From: Polydactylus sextarius
Taxonomy: Eukaryota > Chordata > Actinopteri > Polynemidae
Length of the DNA: 64,000 nucleotides
Assembly (NCBI GenBank): GCA_016801845.1
Contig: CM028914.1
Span: 14,906,272 to 14,970,271 of the forward strand
Reading direction: 5' to 3'
Part shown: piece by piece, positions 48,837 through 60,900 of the stretch
How positions within the stretch are numbered: the first letter of the stretch is position 1
Layout of the letters: each line of letters starts with the position of its first letter
Position numbers and translations under genes: made by a program
The notes under the pieces: model-generated
What the model was told of the DNA's origin: nothing
The model's input: only the letters and a program-made list of their open reading frames with translations
The model's database searches: none

Positions 48837-51219
48837 CTAGCACAGAGGAGGAGAGGATGTGGCCAGACACAAAATGGTAAAGAGAGAGAGATCTGTGAGA
48901 AAAACAGAAAGCTGAAGAGAGAAGGAGAGAAAGAGATTTTAGTGCTGCTAGCTCAGGCTTTGTTGAATGGTTCATTCGGACTAGCACGAGGCTTCTGTAG
49001 CAGATTGCTGCTGTCTAGCCGTCTGCTGCTCAGACATGCAAGACTATACCATGTGCAGCCAGAAAGAGAGAGAGGGAGAGAGAGAGAGGGAGAGATACAG
49101 TGACAGAGAGAGAGAGATGAAAGGGAGGGCAGGTGTGAGTTTAAAGGGTTAAAGTAGGTGAACAAGAAAAATACTAGAGATGATTTAAAATAGGAAAGTA
49201 GTCAGAATGATTGACACCTAAAGTATACGGAAACCATGGATAAATGAAGCAATAATGAAAATGTAAAAGAGCAACAGAAAATATGGACATATATGAGGGA
49301 ATTAAAAAAAAATATTAGAAAAGCAGAATGCAGCAAGATGCAATGGAGATCAGTGGAGAAACAACATGCACGAGGAAAAACGAGCAGATCAATGGGCCTG
49401 TACCGCTACATGCATGCTTTCTAGAACAAGAGAGCAAGGACAAATGACAGGGAGACAGAAAGACAGAGAAAAACAGCGAGGGAAGAAGACAAGAAAAGCA
49501 GTATTAAGTTAAGGTCAGCAAAGATAAAGAACTGATTACTTAAGTAAAAGAACGGCAAATTCACGTGCACCACAAGACGTACATGCATGCCACATACGAT
49601 CTAATAAAGTAGATGTGTACCCGCAATTTCAGCATTCCCTAACATTTTCCACCTAAAGCTTCACATCAGATCTTAAAAAAAACAACAACTAAAAGGAAAT
49701 TCTTGTTATCATCAGATTTTTTGCAGATACGTTTAAAAGTTCAGAAAACAGGCTCGGATACAAAGCGCCAAACCAGCCACAGGAGTGAATAATAGGAAAA
49801 AATGTGTAACGCCTGTTGCTGTAGTCCCTCTGCCTGCTGCTACTCACCGCTCTTTCTTCATGTGACACTACTACCCATCTTTTTCTTCCCCTGTCTGTCT
49901 GTCTGTCTCCTAGCTCCATCTGTCTCACATTTTCTTTCTGCTCTTGCTTTGGCGCTTTAGTCTCGCTATATCACACCTCTCTGTCTGTTGTCTGTGCCTC
50001 TGTATTTTCTTTCCCTCCTCTGCCTTGCATGCTTCATGGATTGCAGGCTCAAGTCCCCAGGGCAGAGAAACCGTGGAGCCTCTGCTTGCCCTTCTCTCTG
50101 CCTGTTACATACAGCATCGAAACAGCAGCAGAGCAGGGAAAGAGAAATAAATATCGTCCATTCATTTCCTTCAACAGCTGAAATCACTTAGACTCTACAG
50201 GCCTGCTATATACAGAGAAGGACAGATAAGGAGAGGTAGAGAAGGAGGGAGGAAAGAGAGTGAAAGCATACAGTAGCAAAGGAGGGAAAGAAAGAAAGAA
50301 GGCAAAGATAAGTAATCACATTTTCATCTTACAATGTCTCTTTTCAAGCTCCTTTTCACTTAAGGAAAGAAAAAAAAAAAAAATCCTTCCTCAGTCGGCA
50401 AGTCCGGTATTCTGTTCCTGTCTCTCTCTCCCTCTGTGTCTGTGAGAGTGACTGGGTATTACAGCGTGCGTTTCATGGAGAAAAGGAGGTGGGATTGAAA
50501 GAGAAAAGGAGGGAGCAAGAGAGAGAAAACGCACGAGTTCAGGGAGCGGTAAAGGAAATGTAACTGGAAGCCTGGTGGTGTGGTGGTCTTATATTTTATC
50601 AGCATTAGCTGCTGTAAAGCAGCAGAAAACGGGTTGTGAAAAAGGACAGGAGACAAGATGGTAGGAGAGCAAGGCAAATGGGGAGAAGAGGATTTACCCG
50701 AGCAGGGTTTCTCTGACGGACAACACAAAATGGGCTGAGATCAGTGACAGCAGAAAAATGGCCCGTGTGGTCCTATGCTATCACCATATTCCTCCTTCAC
50801 TGGTTGAAATGTATTTCTCTGAACACGTTTTCTCTTTAAATTTAAAATCCTTAACAATGGCTCTCACTTATTATACATTATCCTTCATATCAGACAGACA
50901 GTATCAATACAGATGTGTGCTTTTTTTTTTTCAACTTCATTCCAGCACTTTTTGTTTTTTACAGTCAATATATTTCTCTAAGGTCACAGACATCACATGC
51001 TGTGTTGCCTCAACACATTGCATGCACTTCATTGCAGTATAGTGTCCCTTCATGCAATCTCAGTTCTACAGAGTGTCTTTCATTACTTCCACTTCCTCTC
51101 CAGTAACATTGAATCTGACACACTAAAGTCAACCTCACATTAGAGCAGCTAAAACAGCACTATTTATAGAAATTTTCAATGAAGACAAAAACCAAGTCTT
51201 AAATTCCACGTGGAGGGCG

Positions 51220-51221
<2 letters not shown>

Positions 51222-51257
<36 letters not shown>
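51222..51257. repeat. (GT)n microsatellite
   Basis: About 36 bp of pure GT dinucleotides between let-7a and mir-125b. A 26-base poly-A tract follows at about 51331-51356. Confidence 0.95.
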
Positions 51258-51258
<1 letters not shown>

Positions 51259-51945
51259 TGTGCTGGGGGGTTCACAAGTGAGAGCTCCTGTATGCCTCCT
51301 GCTGTATACTGTAACACACTACCCCACAGACAAAAAAAAAAAAAAAAAAAAAAAACTTTAACACAGATAGAGATGTAAATGAAAGAATACATTTCTTCTA
51401 CTTCTCTGGAAAAAAAACAAGGCTAGGCAAGACTGAGACAAAAACACACACAATAGATTCATGTTGTATCTGCTGCAACTGACTGCTCTGTCTCTCTCTC
51501 GTACTGCTCAAGCTGCCCCGTACCAAGGGCCCCTAATTCATTCTGGCCCACAGAGTTCCTTACCCCACCTCCATCGAACCCGGTGGCCTTGGGACAGAGA
51601 GCGAAGAGTTTAAGTGGAAACAGTCTTTCATCATCATACCACTCCCTGCTCTACACATCTGCACTCAGCAGCACACCGCACTACGGGGATACCAACTATC
51701 CCTAACAAAACTGTATCCACTGTCTTATTTTATTTATACGATTAGTTCAGACTACAAACCGTATAAGGGACACAGTTACATGTACGATACGATTTAAGAT
51801 GAAAAGGAATAATTACATTTTATATTCACAAGAAAATCCTGCAACTTGTATAGAATTTATTGTAAAATACATGTACGTTCCACAGAAATCAATAAACCAA
51901 ACACACAGTTCAAATTATTAAAAAAGAAAGAAAAGCTTTTCTTTT

Positions 51946-51947
<2 letters not shown>

Positions 51948-51983
<36 letters not shown>
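51948..51983. repeat. Poly-T tract (36 bp)
   Basis: Uninterrupted T run on the plus strand, preceded by a CTTTT-type stretch. On the transcribed minus strand it is poly-A. No retrotransposon body was recognised beside it. Confidence 0.92.
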
Positions 51984-51984
<1 letters not shown>

Positions 51985-52861
51985 TAGTATTGATTTCATT
52001 TGTAAGTCACATTCAGAGGAAGTTTGTATTGATGAGAGTTCATAACTCAAATACCAACACCTTTCAACTGGTAGTCTAGAAAATGTTTTCTTCATAAGAG
52101 ACTAAAACTATGCAATCTCAAAAAATAAAAACATAACGCAAAATGTATTTGAATGTCTCAAACAAAGCAATAAATCAGAGTATTTTACATCGCTGACAGG
52201 GACCGAGATGATTTCAGGGGTCTGTCGTTTTCTTGGTTTGAAGCAGTGAAAGTTGTTACTGGCTGTTTTGATCACAGCAGTGTCTTTACCACATAGCTGC
52301 GCAGAGGAAATATATCGTTTTGGTTAAGTGAAGCTGAACTTTGTACATAATTGGCTGCCAAGACCATGTTCTTCCCCCTGCGGCTGTATGGTGTTTCCCT
52401 TCAGTGGCATCTCTTTCATTAGAGCGGCCCACAAACCTCGCTGCAGCAGCATGTTGGTGCTCTTTCCACAGATCTCAAACATTTTCCCAATCACCGTCCT
52501 CTACTCTGTGATTGTTTTAATTTATGTGACAAAGAGCGTCACACTGTGTGAAAGGAAGAGATGTTGTTGTTTTTGGTTTTTTTGTTTTTTGTTGTTGTTG
52601 TTTTTTGGTCATGTTCACTTGTTCATGCAACACATAATTTTACCTCACTCTATGTGTTATATATTAAGAAAAAAAAAAAAACCCACTGAAACAAAAAGAA
52701 ACTATGAAAAATTCATATCAGTATTTCAGGGCCAGATACAACAGCATCTGATATAAACAAAAGTGTGTGTTCAACCAACCGATGAATTCCGTTCTCATCT
52801 CAACACACAAAGTTTGTGTTTTGTAAAATAATCCATCAGTGTCCAGAGTCTATAGTGTTTC

Positions 52862-52938
52862 CTCAGGGAAAGCTAGGAGGCTGTACAGTTATCTCCTGTG
52901 ATGTCACTCTGAACTATACAACCTACTACCTCAACCTG
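52862..52938 (-). ncRNA. let7a: let-7a precursor hairpin (let-7a-2 type)
   Basis: The 5p arm at 52933-52912 matches the let-7a mature sequence over all 22 positions, with seed GAGGUAG. The 3p arm at 52888-52867 (CTGTACAGCCTCCTAGCTTT...) is the let-7a-2 type star, which marks the copy that pairs with mir-100 and mir-125b. let-7a represses growth and pluripotency mRNAs through Argonaute and is controlled after transcription by LIN28 at the precursor loop. The gene lies about 0.7 kb downstream of mir-100. The precursor ends are approximate. Confidence 0.98.
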
Positions 52939-53539
52939 CGGAACACTTGAGGAAACTGCAGGATGACTGTTCAGTAGGTGTGGACATGCAGATCAAATAC
53001 ACCATGGTAAACTCTGATAGCAAACTATATCATAGCAGAGATTGACATTGCTACATTTCAAACAAAAACAAAACTGCGTACAAGTAAAGAATCAATATAG
53101 TCAGACATGAATGTCTGTTTATTCCTAATATATCGAATTACAAACCTGATAAATCAGTTCCATGTAAACATCGTGTAAATTCAAGATGGCCCTGAAGCAG
53201 CCCTGTTTATTGGTTTGCTCCAATGGCCTAATTCAGTCAGAGATATTACAGGGATTTTTGTAATGTCATGTCATATTGTCATAGAGCCCAACCCTACTAG
53301 TTTGGGTGGGGTCACTGCGTAATGATGGGACTTGTGGGATAAGTTTGGATGAGAACATGCGGTATCCCAGAATTCAAGGTCAGATAGGTTTGATGTTTAA
53401 TCATGGGAGAACAGGCAAGAAGAGTTTGGTGCTCTAAATGATTTTATACACATGATTATAAAGAAGTCTGTCAATTCCCATCTTTATGACTTTCCAGTTA
53501 AAACCTGCTTTGAAGATAATTACACTGAGCTAGTCGTTT

Positions 53540-53600
53540 TTTTTTTTTTGTTTGTTTGTTTTTTTTGTTTTTGTTTTGTTTTGTTTTGTTTTGTTTTACA
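53540..53600. repeat. T-rich (TTTTG)n low-complexity tract beside mir-100
   Basis: An irregular T/G run ending in repeated TTTTG units, directly 3' of the mir-100 hairpin in transcription order; it is A-rich/CAAAA on the transcribed strand. Its closeness to the precursor base (about 25 bases) may affect flanking structure. Confidence 0.9.
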
Positions 53601-53623
53601 GGCATAGGGCAGGTGCTGTATTT

Positions 53624-53705
53624 GCCAGGAAGACACATACCTATAGATACGAGCTTGTGCAGCCAGTCACCACAAGTTCGGATCTACGGGTTTGTGGCAG
53701 CTGGC
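53624..53705 (-). ncRNA. mir100: mir-100 precursor hairpin
   Basis: The 5p arm at 53692-53671 is the full miR-100 mature sequence (AACCCGTAGATCC...), with seed ACCCGUA. The 3p arm at 53657-53636 (CAAGCTCGTATCTATAGG...) is the miR-100 star with a C where the mammalian star, as I recall it, has U; this turns a predicted G-U wobble into a G-C pair. The stem closes with GCCAG/CTGGC at 53701-53705 and 53624-53628. miR-100 belongs to the ancient miR-99/100 family, which targets mTOR and FGFR3 pathway mRNAs in mammals. It is the first microRNA of the minus-strand cluster. Confidence 0.98.
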
Positions 53706-54696
53706 ATCACCACTTCAACAGCAAATAACAAACCAGAAACCCCCAAAACATGAAAACAACAAGTCATGCTACTGTAAACAGTAAACTCAACTTATCTCAG
53801 TGGCCATTCAAGTGGATGTGTCACAATGAACAACACCGTATTTACTAAGAACCAAAACTGACAATGTTGATAACTTTCTACATCTACATCACATGTTTCT
53901 GTTGTATTTTATCAGATTAAGAGATCGACTTTAATATTTGCATTGATAATATTTAGAGAATTAATCTTTGCCAGTACTGAGACAATACAATAAATATTAA
54001 TCCTTTTGTGTATTGTTCATTTGATATCTAATTAGACCTTCTCAATGTGGCTTTGCAATATATTTCCTGCTTGTGTATCTTACCGAGGAGAGCCTTGAAA
54101 TTAAACAGTGGTCCACTGAGCAGGCCAGAGCACATGACTGTGAGATGGACGTGGTGTTTGTGTAACCTACTGATCACATTCTTTTGAGTTCAACATTTAT
54201 TTTTGAAATGTCAGACAGAGAAATATTCTGTACGTTGTTTCACATTTAGACAAAAATAATAAAAATAAAATTGTAAAACATGCGCACACACGCAAAATGC
54301 CAGCGACTAATGAATGATTTGAATTTAAGAAATGAATTTGTTTTTGTAAAATGTCATATAAGGCGGCGTGAGTTTTTTTTTTTTTTTTAACAAAACAAAT
54401 ACAACAATATGAATAAAATATCTCTAAACCATTATAAAACTATAGTACAGAGATGCAAACGATAAATCCGACCGCTTAGTAAATAATATAAACTAAAACT
54501 ATATAAGAAATCGTATTAATCTGCACCGATATTTAATATAAATGTGACATAAATTTCTTTTTTTAAAAGAAAACTGTTTACAAATACAGTGCGTGCAATT
54601 ATCTGATAAACTACACCTTCTTATAATGTTTAATATCATTGTTTTCGCTGATCTTACTACCAGCTATAAACTCAACAAAATGTTCAGCGAACGTCA

Positions 54697-54720
54697 AAAA
54701 AAAAAAAAAAAAAAAAAAAA
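54697..54720. repeat. Poly-A tract with GAAA tail
   Basis: A run of about 24 A bases continuing into GAAAGAAAGAAA. Similar homopolymers recur nearby (poly-A at about 55123-55138 and 55331-55347, poly-T at about 55472-55496). Confidence 0.9.
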
Positions 54721-54858
54721 GAAAGAAAGAAAACATGCACTATAAAAAAAAAACAAAAAAAACATCAATTACGCCTCACATAGTGTGGATTAGAAACTGC
54801 ACTGAACAAATCTAAGAGAGAGAAAAGTGTAAATATTGAATAGAAATCGCAAACATAC

Positions 54859-54962
54859 CAGAGGGGCACACGATGGATGTGATGGTCAGTTGTCCTCTGG
54901 AATCAGATGGAGTCAGGCTTGAAGGGTTGTGTAGGCCAGTGCTTCAGCATAAATCAAGAAGC
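54859..54962 (-). other. Candidate exon of the microRNA host lncRNA upstream of mir-100
   Basis: A 104-base minus-strand segment with a good acceptor (CTGTTTTTTTCTAG) and donor CTCTG|GTATGT, about 1.15 kb upstream of the mir-100 hairpin. All three frames contain stop codons, which favours a non-coding exon. It fits the expected host-gene layout, but no transcript evidence is available. Confidence 0.42.
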
Positions 54963-57900
54963 CTAGAAAAAAACAGACATAGAAATAATCACAAACTGAA
55001 CAGAACAGAACAGAAAGTCCAATGTTCACAGATGAGACACCCGTACACACATTCCTAACACCACTCACTTACAAAACACGTGGTAATCCAAGCACGCCCT
55101 TAAAACACATAAAATACTAAAAAAAAAAAAAAAAAAACTACAAGCACTACAACAACGATTCAATAACAGTAGCGGTATATAAAAAAAACATGTAAAAAAA
55201 AAAGCAAAAAAAAAAGCTAAATAACATGCAAAAGTGAGAAGATAACAACCCTTCGTTCTCCCCCTGTTACGCCCTCCTAACCCGTTGTCCAGTCCCCATT
55301 TTCCGGGGTACAAAAACCTCAAATCGCCTTAAAAAAAAAAAAAAAAAGGTACGGCAAGAGAGAAATGGCAAAAGGTTGAATGCGGAAAGATGTGGATGAG
55401 GAGGAGTCGCAGCGCAGGGCTGGCTACAGAGAAAGTGGAATTTGTGACAAGCAAAGGAAAGGGTGGTGTTTTTTTTTTTTTTTTTTTTTTTTTTTTGGTG
55501 CTTCATTCTGCTTGGCTTTTTTGGATCTCAGCAGGATCCTTGGCTGCAGCTCTGTCTCTCCTTAATGCTGCCAAAATTTGGACATATCCCTTTGTCTTAA
55601 AACTTTGTTGCATAAAATCAAATTGAGAGATGAGGAAAAGATATAACTTAAAAAGAGACAAGGGGAAAGGAACGGCCACCAAAACTAAAGCGCAAGTTAC
55701 TGAAGAAAAGGACACAGCATGAGTGAAAGTACAGAGCAAAGAGGAGAAAGGCTTAGCAGCTGAGTGCAAGGGACACAAAAATTCATTACAAAAAAAATGT
55801 AAAAATTAAAAATTTAAAAAAGTCAAGATGGATGAAGGTTGTTTCGCATCAGAATTTTTTTCTCTGCAAACATATTATCTCCCAAGTGCGAGCTGCAAAG
55901 TGTGTCTTCTCTGCTGCCACTATACAGCAGCCGAAGCTTTTCCAAAGCTATGCCACGTAGTGAGAGAGGGAGAGAGAAAGCAGCCACTTTTTCCTCTCTC
56001 CAAAATGGCTGAGGGCCGGGGGAAAGCAGCTATGAGCAGAGAGGAAGAGTGGTGCTCCCCGTCCTGCTCAGGGGAGGGCTGGGCGACTCAGCGAGCATCT
56101 CTCCCTCATTTCCCTCTCCTCACTCATGCCCTTTGTCCCATTAGCCGTCTTTCAGACCGGAGGAATGGCGTACAGCTGTGTTGTCAGTCCATAAGAACTA
56201 CTTGGCCCACCGTGCAGGGGGAAGGCTACAACTGTAAACGAGTAAGACTGTTATGGCTTATTATGTGTCTCCCAAATGCCCACATCCTGATGCTCTGCAC
56301 TGCCTGTCGTCCTCCTGACGTTCTGTGTTTTATTGTGCTGTTTTGATGAGTCCTAAATGCATCACAGAACAAATAACATGGTTAATTATTACGTATTCTG
56401 TTGTTATGAACAGAAAAAATGTGTAAGTGTAAATATATAATTTTAGAATAATTTCACCTGTCTTTATCTTCAGTTTAGCATGTCGAAAGCAATTTCAATT
56501 TTTCACTTTTTTTTTAAAGTGTGTGCCTTGTTTTATGTGATAAATAATACTCTGGCTTACGTCACGAGACTCCTCGAGTGAATATTAACCTCAACACCAC
56601 TACTGACATCTCAACAGAAACAATATGTTGGCTGCTGCTCTCACTTGTATTACGACTTCATCTCACGGAGCAGCTCAAGGCTCTATCCACGGCCCATTTC
56701 ACTTCATTGTTTTTTTGTTTGTTTGTTTGTTTTTTGTTTGTTTGTTTTGTTTTTTTGCACTCCCATTTTCATTGAAAAGCTGCAGATTTAAGATAAGTCC
56801 AAAGACTGTATGTAACTGACAATCATTACAAAAAGAGCTACAATAAGCAACACACAGGGGGGTGGGGTGGGGTTAAACGGACTGTCTGTTGTTTCTAAAT
56901 TGACACATCATTGAATTTCAGGAGTGTGTATGTCACTGCATGAAGAAATGTAGTGCCTCGGCTCAAATAACACCCGATTCGCTTAATAAAAAAAAAAAAA
57001 AAAAAAAAAAACAATGGGATAAAGACAACTGGCAACATTCAAAAGGAAAAGTAACGTCATATTCAAAAATCTGTGTTAAATACAGAAATGATGCAACTGG
57101 GTAATATTATTTTACGTGAGGACATCCTGGTTTTTCCCATTGCAAAATCACAAGGGGTGGGGGAAATCCACTTCCATACACTTGATGCTGTTGTTCCTCC
57201 TTTATGGCAATAAGCTTTCTGTATTATACAGTGTGTTACTTGTTCCTGGTAGAATATTCTGATCGGAAAGGGTTTCCACTGTTTCACTGTTGTTTTTTTT
57301 TTTTTTTTGCATATTTCCATCCTACATCTGAGAAATTAACCCACCAGCGAGGTAACCTCCATTAACATTAGAGGCGTTATTTCATATTTTGAAGTAGTTG
57401 TTCAAAGACTCTTGTGCAGTTAGTGTGCACTCACGTAAGCTACATACCAGTGAGCAGTTGTCCTACTAAAGTGTCCTTAAGCAAGACACGAAAGTCCCCA
57501 TCAGGGTGTTCCTCTTTCTAACCTTGAACAATTATAAGCTCATTTGGAAGTCATTTACAAGAAATTACAAACTGCACATGGAGCCACAGTATTGGACATA
57601 CTTTACATATACAAGAGCTGCCTTTACACATAAATTTGCCCATCAGCTTGTTAGTATTATGAAAAAAAGGACAAATGTTAGGTTCAGGATATTAGATGCC
57701 TTGGATACTAGTTTTTCCACGGCATGCCAGTAGACTGCTGTCTGCTCCATGGTCACCACTTGAATCTAAATGAACAGATTTGACTTTCAGGATATTGCCA
57801 AGAATCCTGTCACAGTGCCGACACAGAGAAGGGCCTCTCCAAAAACAGAAGGTTGGAGAAAACAGAGTGACCGACATGGGCATAACCCCAAACCTCTAAC

Positions 57901-60900
57901 AAGGTAACCCCTTAAAGCCACTCTCAGAGCCTGGGAAAGTAGAGAAGAAAAGGTGGGCTGCCAATAATGAGCAAAAATCAATTACGCTTTTATTTCATAC
58001 AGTAACAAACAGTAATGTCAGGGAAGGTAAATACAGTGTCAACTAAACCGAGGAATGCAGCCCTGAGTTACAGATTGTTATTGTAATTCACTGTTGTAGG
58101 TAATTTTTTATTGTTTACCACCTCTTACAGTATGTACCCTCGTTATTATCCTTCTTGGACCTCACAGTGTGGTACATCTACTTGACTTTAAAAAAAGGAT
58201 TATCTCTTTTTCCCTCTCAACAAATTTCTGTGAACAGGATGTAGATAACCACTTCAGCTAGTGACATACAAGCGACTTATTGCTGTAGTTGTTAGTAAAG
58301 AAGTGAAATGATAACTCCTCCTCCCATCAGAGTGTTGGCCTGAATTTTGTAACAGAGAGAGCCAAATTTAATAAAGTCAGCCTGTATTACAAAATCCACC
58401 CACTCCTTTTTTCCTCAGAGTTAGTGTATGTAAGTGACTGTCTAGAAAATGGCTTTTATTGTTACAGGTTGACATTTGGAAGAAAGTGATACAGCTGAAA
58501 ACAATGGTCATAAAACACTGTTCAACATTATTAATAAAGCGTCATCAATAATGTCGCACATGAACGACTTGGCTACTAAAATTTCACGTTTTCTGGTTTT
58601 TGCTCCGAGCTCGGTCTGTAAATAGACACATGGAAGCCTGTAGGAGTTTAACCTCATTAATACACTATTGAACACTATAAACCAGTAAAATAACTTATCA
58701 CAAGGTGGATTTATCATACAGATTTTTTTAAATAGGCCTTAATGTTTTGTTTTGTCTGTTTTTACACTTTCATCCCAGTAAAAAGTAAAAACTCCATTTC
58801 ATTTGTAATTTTATATTTGGAATGAAAAGTATATTTGGACTTGAGCAGTTCTTCTACTACTGAAAACCCAAGGGTGTCACTATTTGCATACAATTAAGTA
58901 TATTATGTATAATAATATATTTCAGCAATTTAGATGTATATTATTTTCATACTAATACAAAGATTACAGGAGGGGCTACAACCAGCATCAATAATTTACC
59001 CTCTTTTTAAGTGCCTAAAGACAAATAAAGAAAATCTAAGAAAAGATTATAATAACTCATCATCACGTGTTTATTGGGGGAAGTTTCTACAAAAAAAACA
59101 AAAAAAAACAAGTACATGTCACCATTCAGGCTAGTTATTGGTGCCAAGTGACAGCTGGGCAGCTGGTGCTTCCCAAAGTACAAACTTAATGAAAGGAGCA
59201 CCCACACACTCACAATTTCTTTTTTGTTTTGTTTTCTTTTTTTGTTTTTGTATAAAAAGATTTTCAAAAAAAAAAATATATATTATCTAGTGTGTGTGGT
59301 TGCTGCTCTCATCGAGTTTGACTTTTTTTTTTTTTTTAGCTCTAGCACCACCTGACACCGGACAAACGCTGAATTTTCTCTATTTTTGGTTTCTCGAAGT
59401 AAAAACATGTCCAGTTAACTTTCTCTTTCAGACGCGGATCTCGTTGCTTGGCATTTTAATAAAAAATAAAAAAACTTGTTGTAAAAATTGTTGTACCTTA
59501 GCATCCCAGGGTGCAGGTAATGCAAATGACTGGATTTCATTTGTTGGATACAAAACATTAGGAGTCAAAACATTAGATAACCGCCTCCAGTCCCGTCAGA
59601 GTGGTGTGATATCTGAGGAACTTGCACAAGCAACTTAAACCTACAGCAACTGCAGTAACACCTGTGACATAAACCCGTGCTCAGAGCTCAAAAACATAAA
59701 GTCTGGATGTAAAAGTTGTTAAAAAATCAATATTGAACACTGTGATGGACAGACACTTTGAGTTGTGTACAGATTTAAATAGCTCAGTTTGCATAATTAC
59801 AGCTCCAAATTATATACATCCATGATCATGAAAGTATTTATATAAAAGTATTGAGAGCTCTATGTAAAGTCACTGTCTGCTGAAATGCTTTTTGTCTGTC
59901 AAAATGTTGCTGCTCACCACAACCAAAGCAGACAGACAGATATACTCATCTGTCTGTTAGAGACTTGTTTGAAGAATGAAAATAGAGAAAGTATGAAGTT
60001 GATAATATAAGAAAGTCCCTGTGACACTGTGAGGCACGATGTAGTTACTTAAGTATCACATAGGGGATGAAAACGTGTTAGAAATGTAAAACAAAAGGGT
60101 TACATACTCAGTATAAAACACACACAGTTAAACTCAGTGTGCTCAAAAACATTGACGCATTTAGTTTTGTTTCCGACACGTCGTCTTTAGACGTATCTTC
60201 GACCGGACTTGATTTCAGGTGTATACTCGTGTTATGTGAAGGCCTTCATGTAGATATTCAGCCCAGTGCAACAGCATCAAAGTGTAAAAAGCCTGCACAG
60301 TAGAGCACAATCAGACAGGAGAGCAGGATAAAGCACCAGCAGGAGACATGAGACAGCAGCAGTATTTATTACTGTACATTTTCATTTACACTCGTACATC
60401 TTTGCTTCTTGATCTTTCAGTCCATTTTTATCTCTTTTCCCTCTTTCATCTCACACATCTCTTGCAGTTGCTTGTCCCTCACTGTTCCCTCCTCTCGCTT
60501 CCCCCATCAAATATTCTGCTCACGAACAACTGCGGCACCCTTTCTCCAGTCCTCTCCATTAATCCACACCACAGACATCTTGGCCCACTGTCTCGTCTCT
60601 CCCTTAACGTGCAAAACTCTCAAAGTCTGGGCCGTTTTCAGCAGAGAGTGCCTCAGCATATTTCACAGGCCATGAGGCCCACTGCTGAACATGCTTGATA
60701 CTGTACAGACAGACAGACTGGTAGTATATCACACTCTCCCTCTCTCTAAATACCACAGATTAAAAAAAAAAAAAGTGAGGCGACATCCTTGTCAAAGGAA
60801 AGGTCATGTCAGGATAAGCTGCACTTTCCCCTACCCACACAACACAGTGCGCAATCTGCATGTTGAACCATCCTCAACATTTACTTTAACCACTAAAGAA

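Larger units (their letters stand above)
47741..54962 (-). ncRNA. Primary transcript segment hosting mir-100/let-7a/mir-125b (MIR100HG-like)
   Basis: Three hairpins on one strand, in the order mir-100, let-7a-2, mir-125b-1, reproduce the vertebrate cluster carried in mammals by introns of the lncRNA MIR100HG. A shared primary transcript is therefore likely. Candidate exons are at 54962-54859 and 48836-48777, which would leave mir-100 and let-7a in one intron and mir-125b in the next. The true promoter and 3' end are unknown and may lie beyond these bounds, toward the right edge for the promoter. The coordinates mark only the supported core. Confidence 0.6.

Noticed and set aside
53556..53753. 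65-codon plus-strand open frame over the mir-100 hairpin
   Set aside because: It is the antisense of the microRNA precursor preceded by a T/G low-complexity run; the conserved product is the RNA hairpin.
55828..56346. 172-codon plus-strand open frame
   Set aside because: Rich in Cys and Leu with no recognisable domain, no signal peptide and no conserved start context; the length is plausible by chance in a stretch poor in stop codons.
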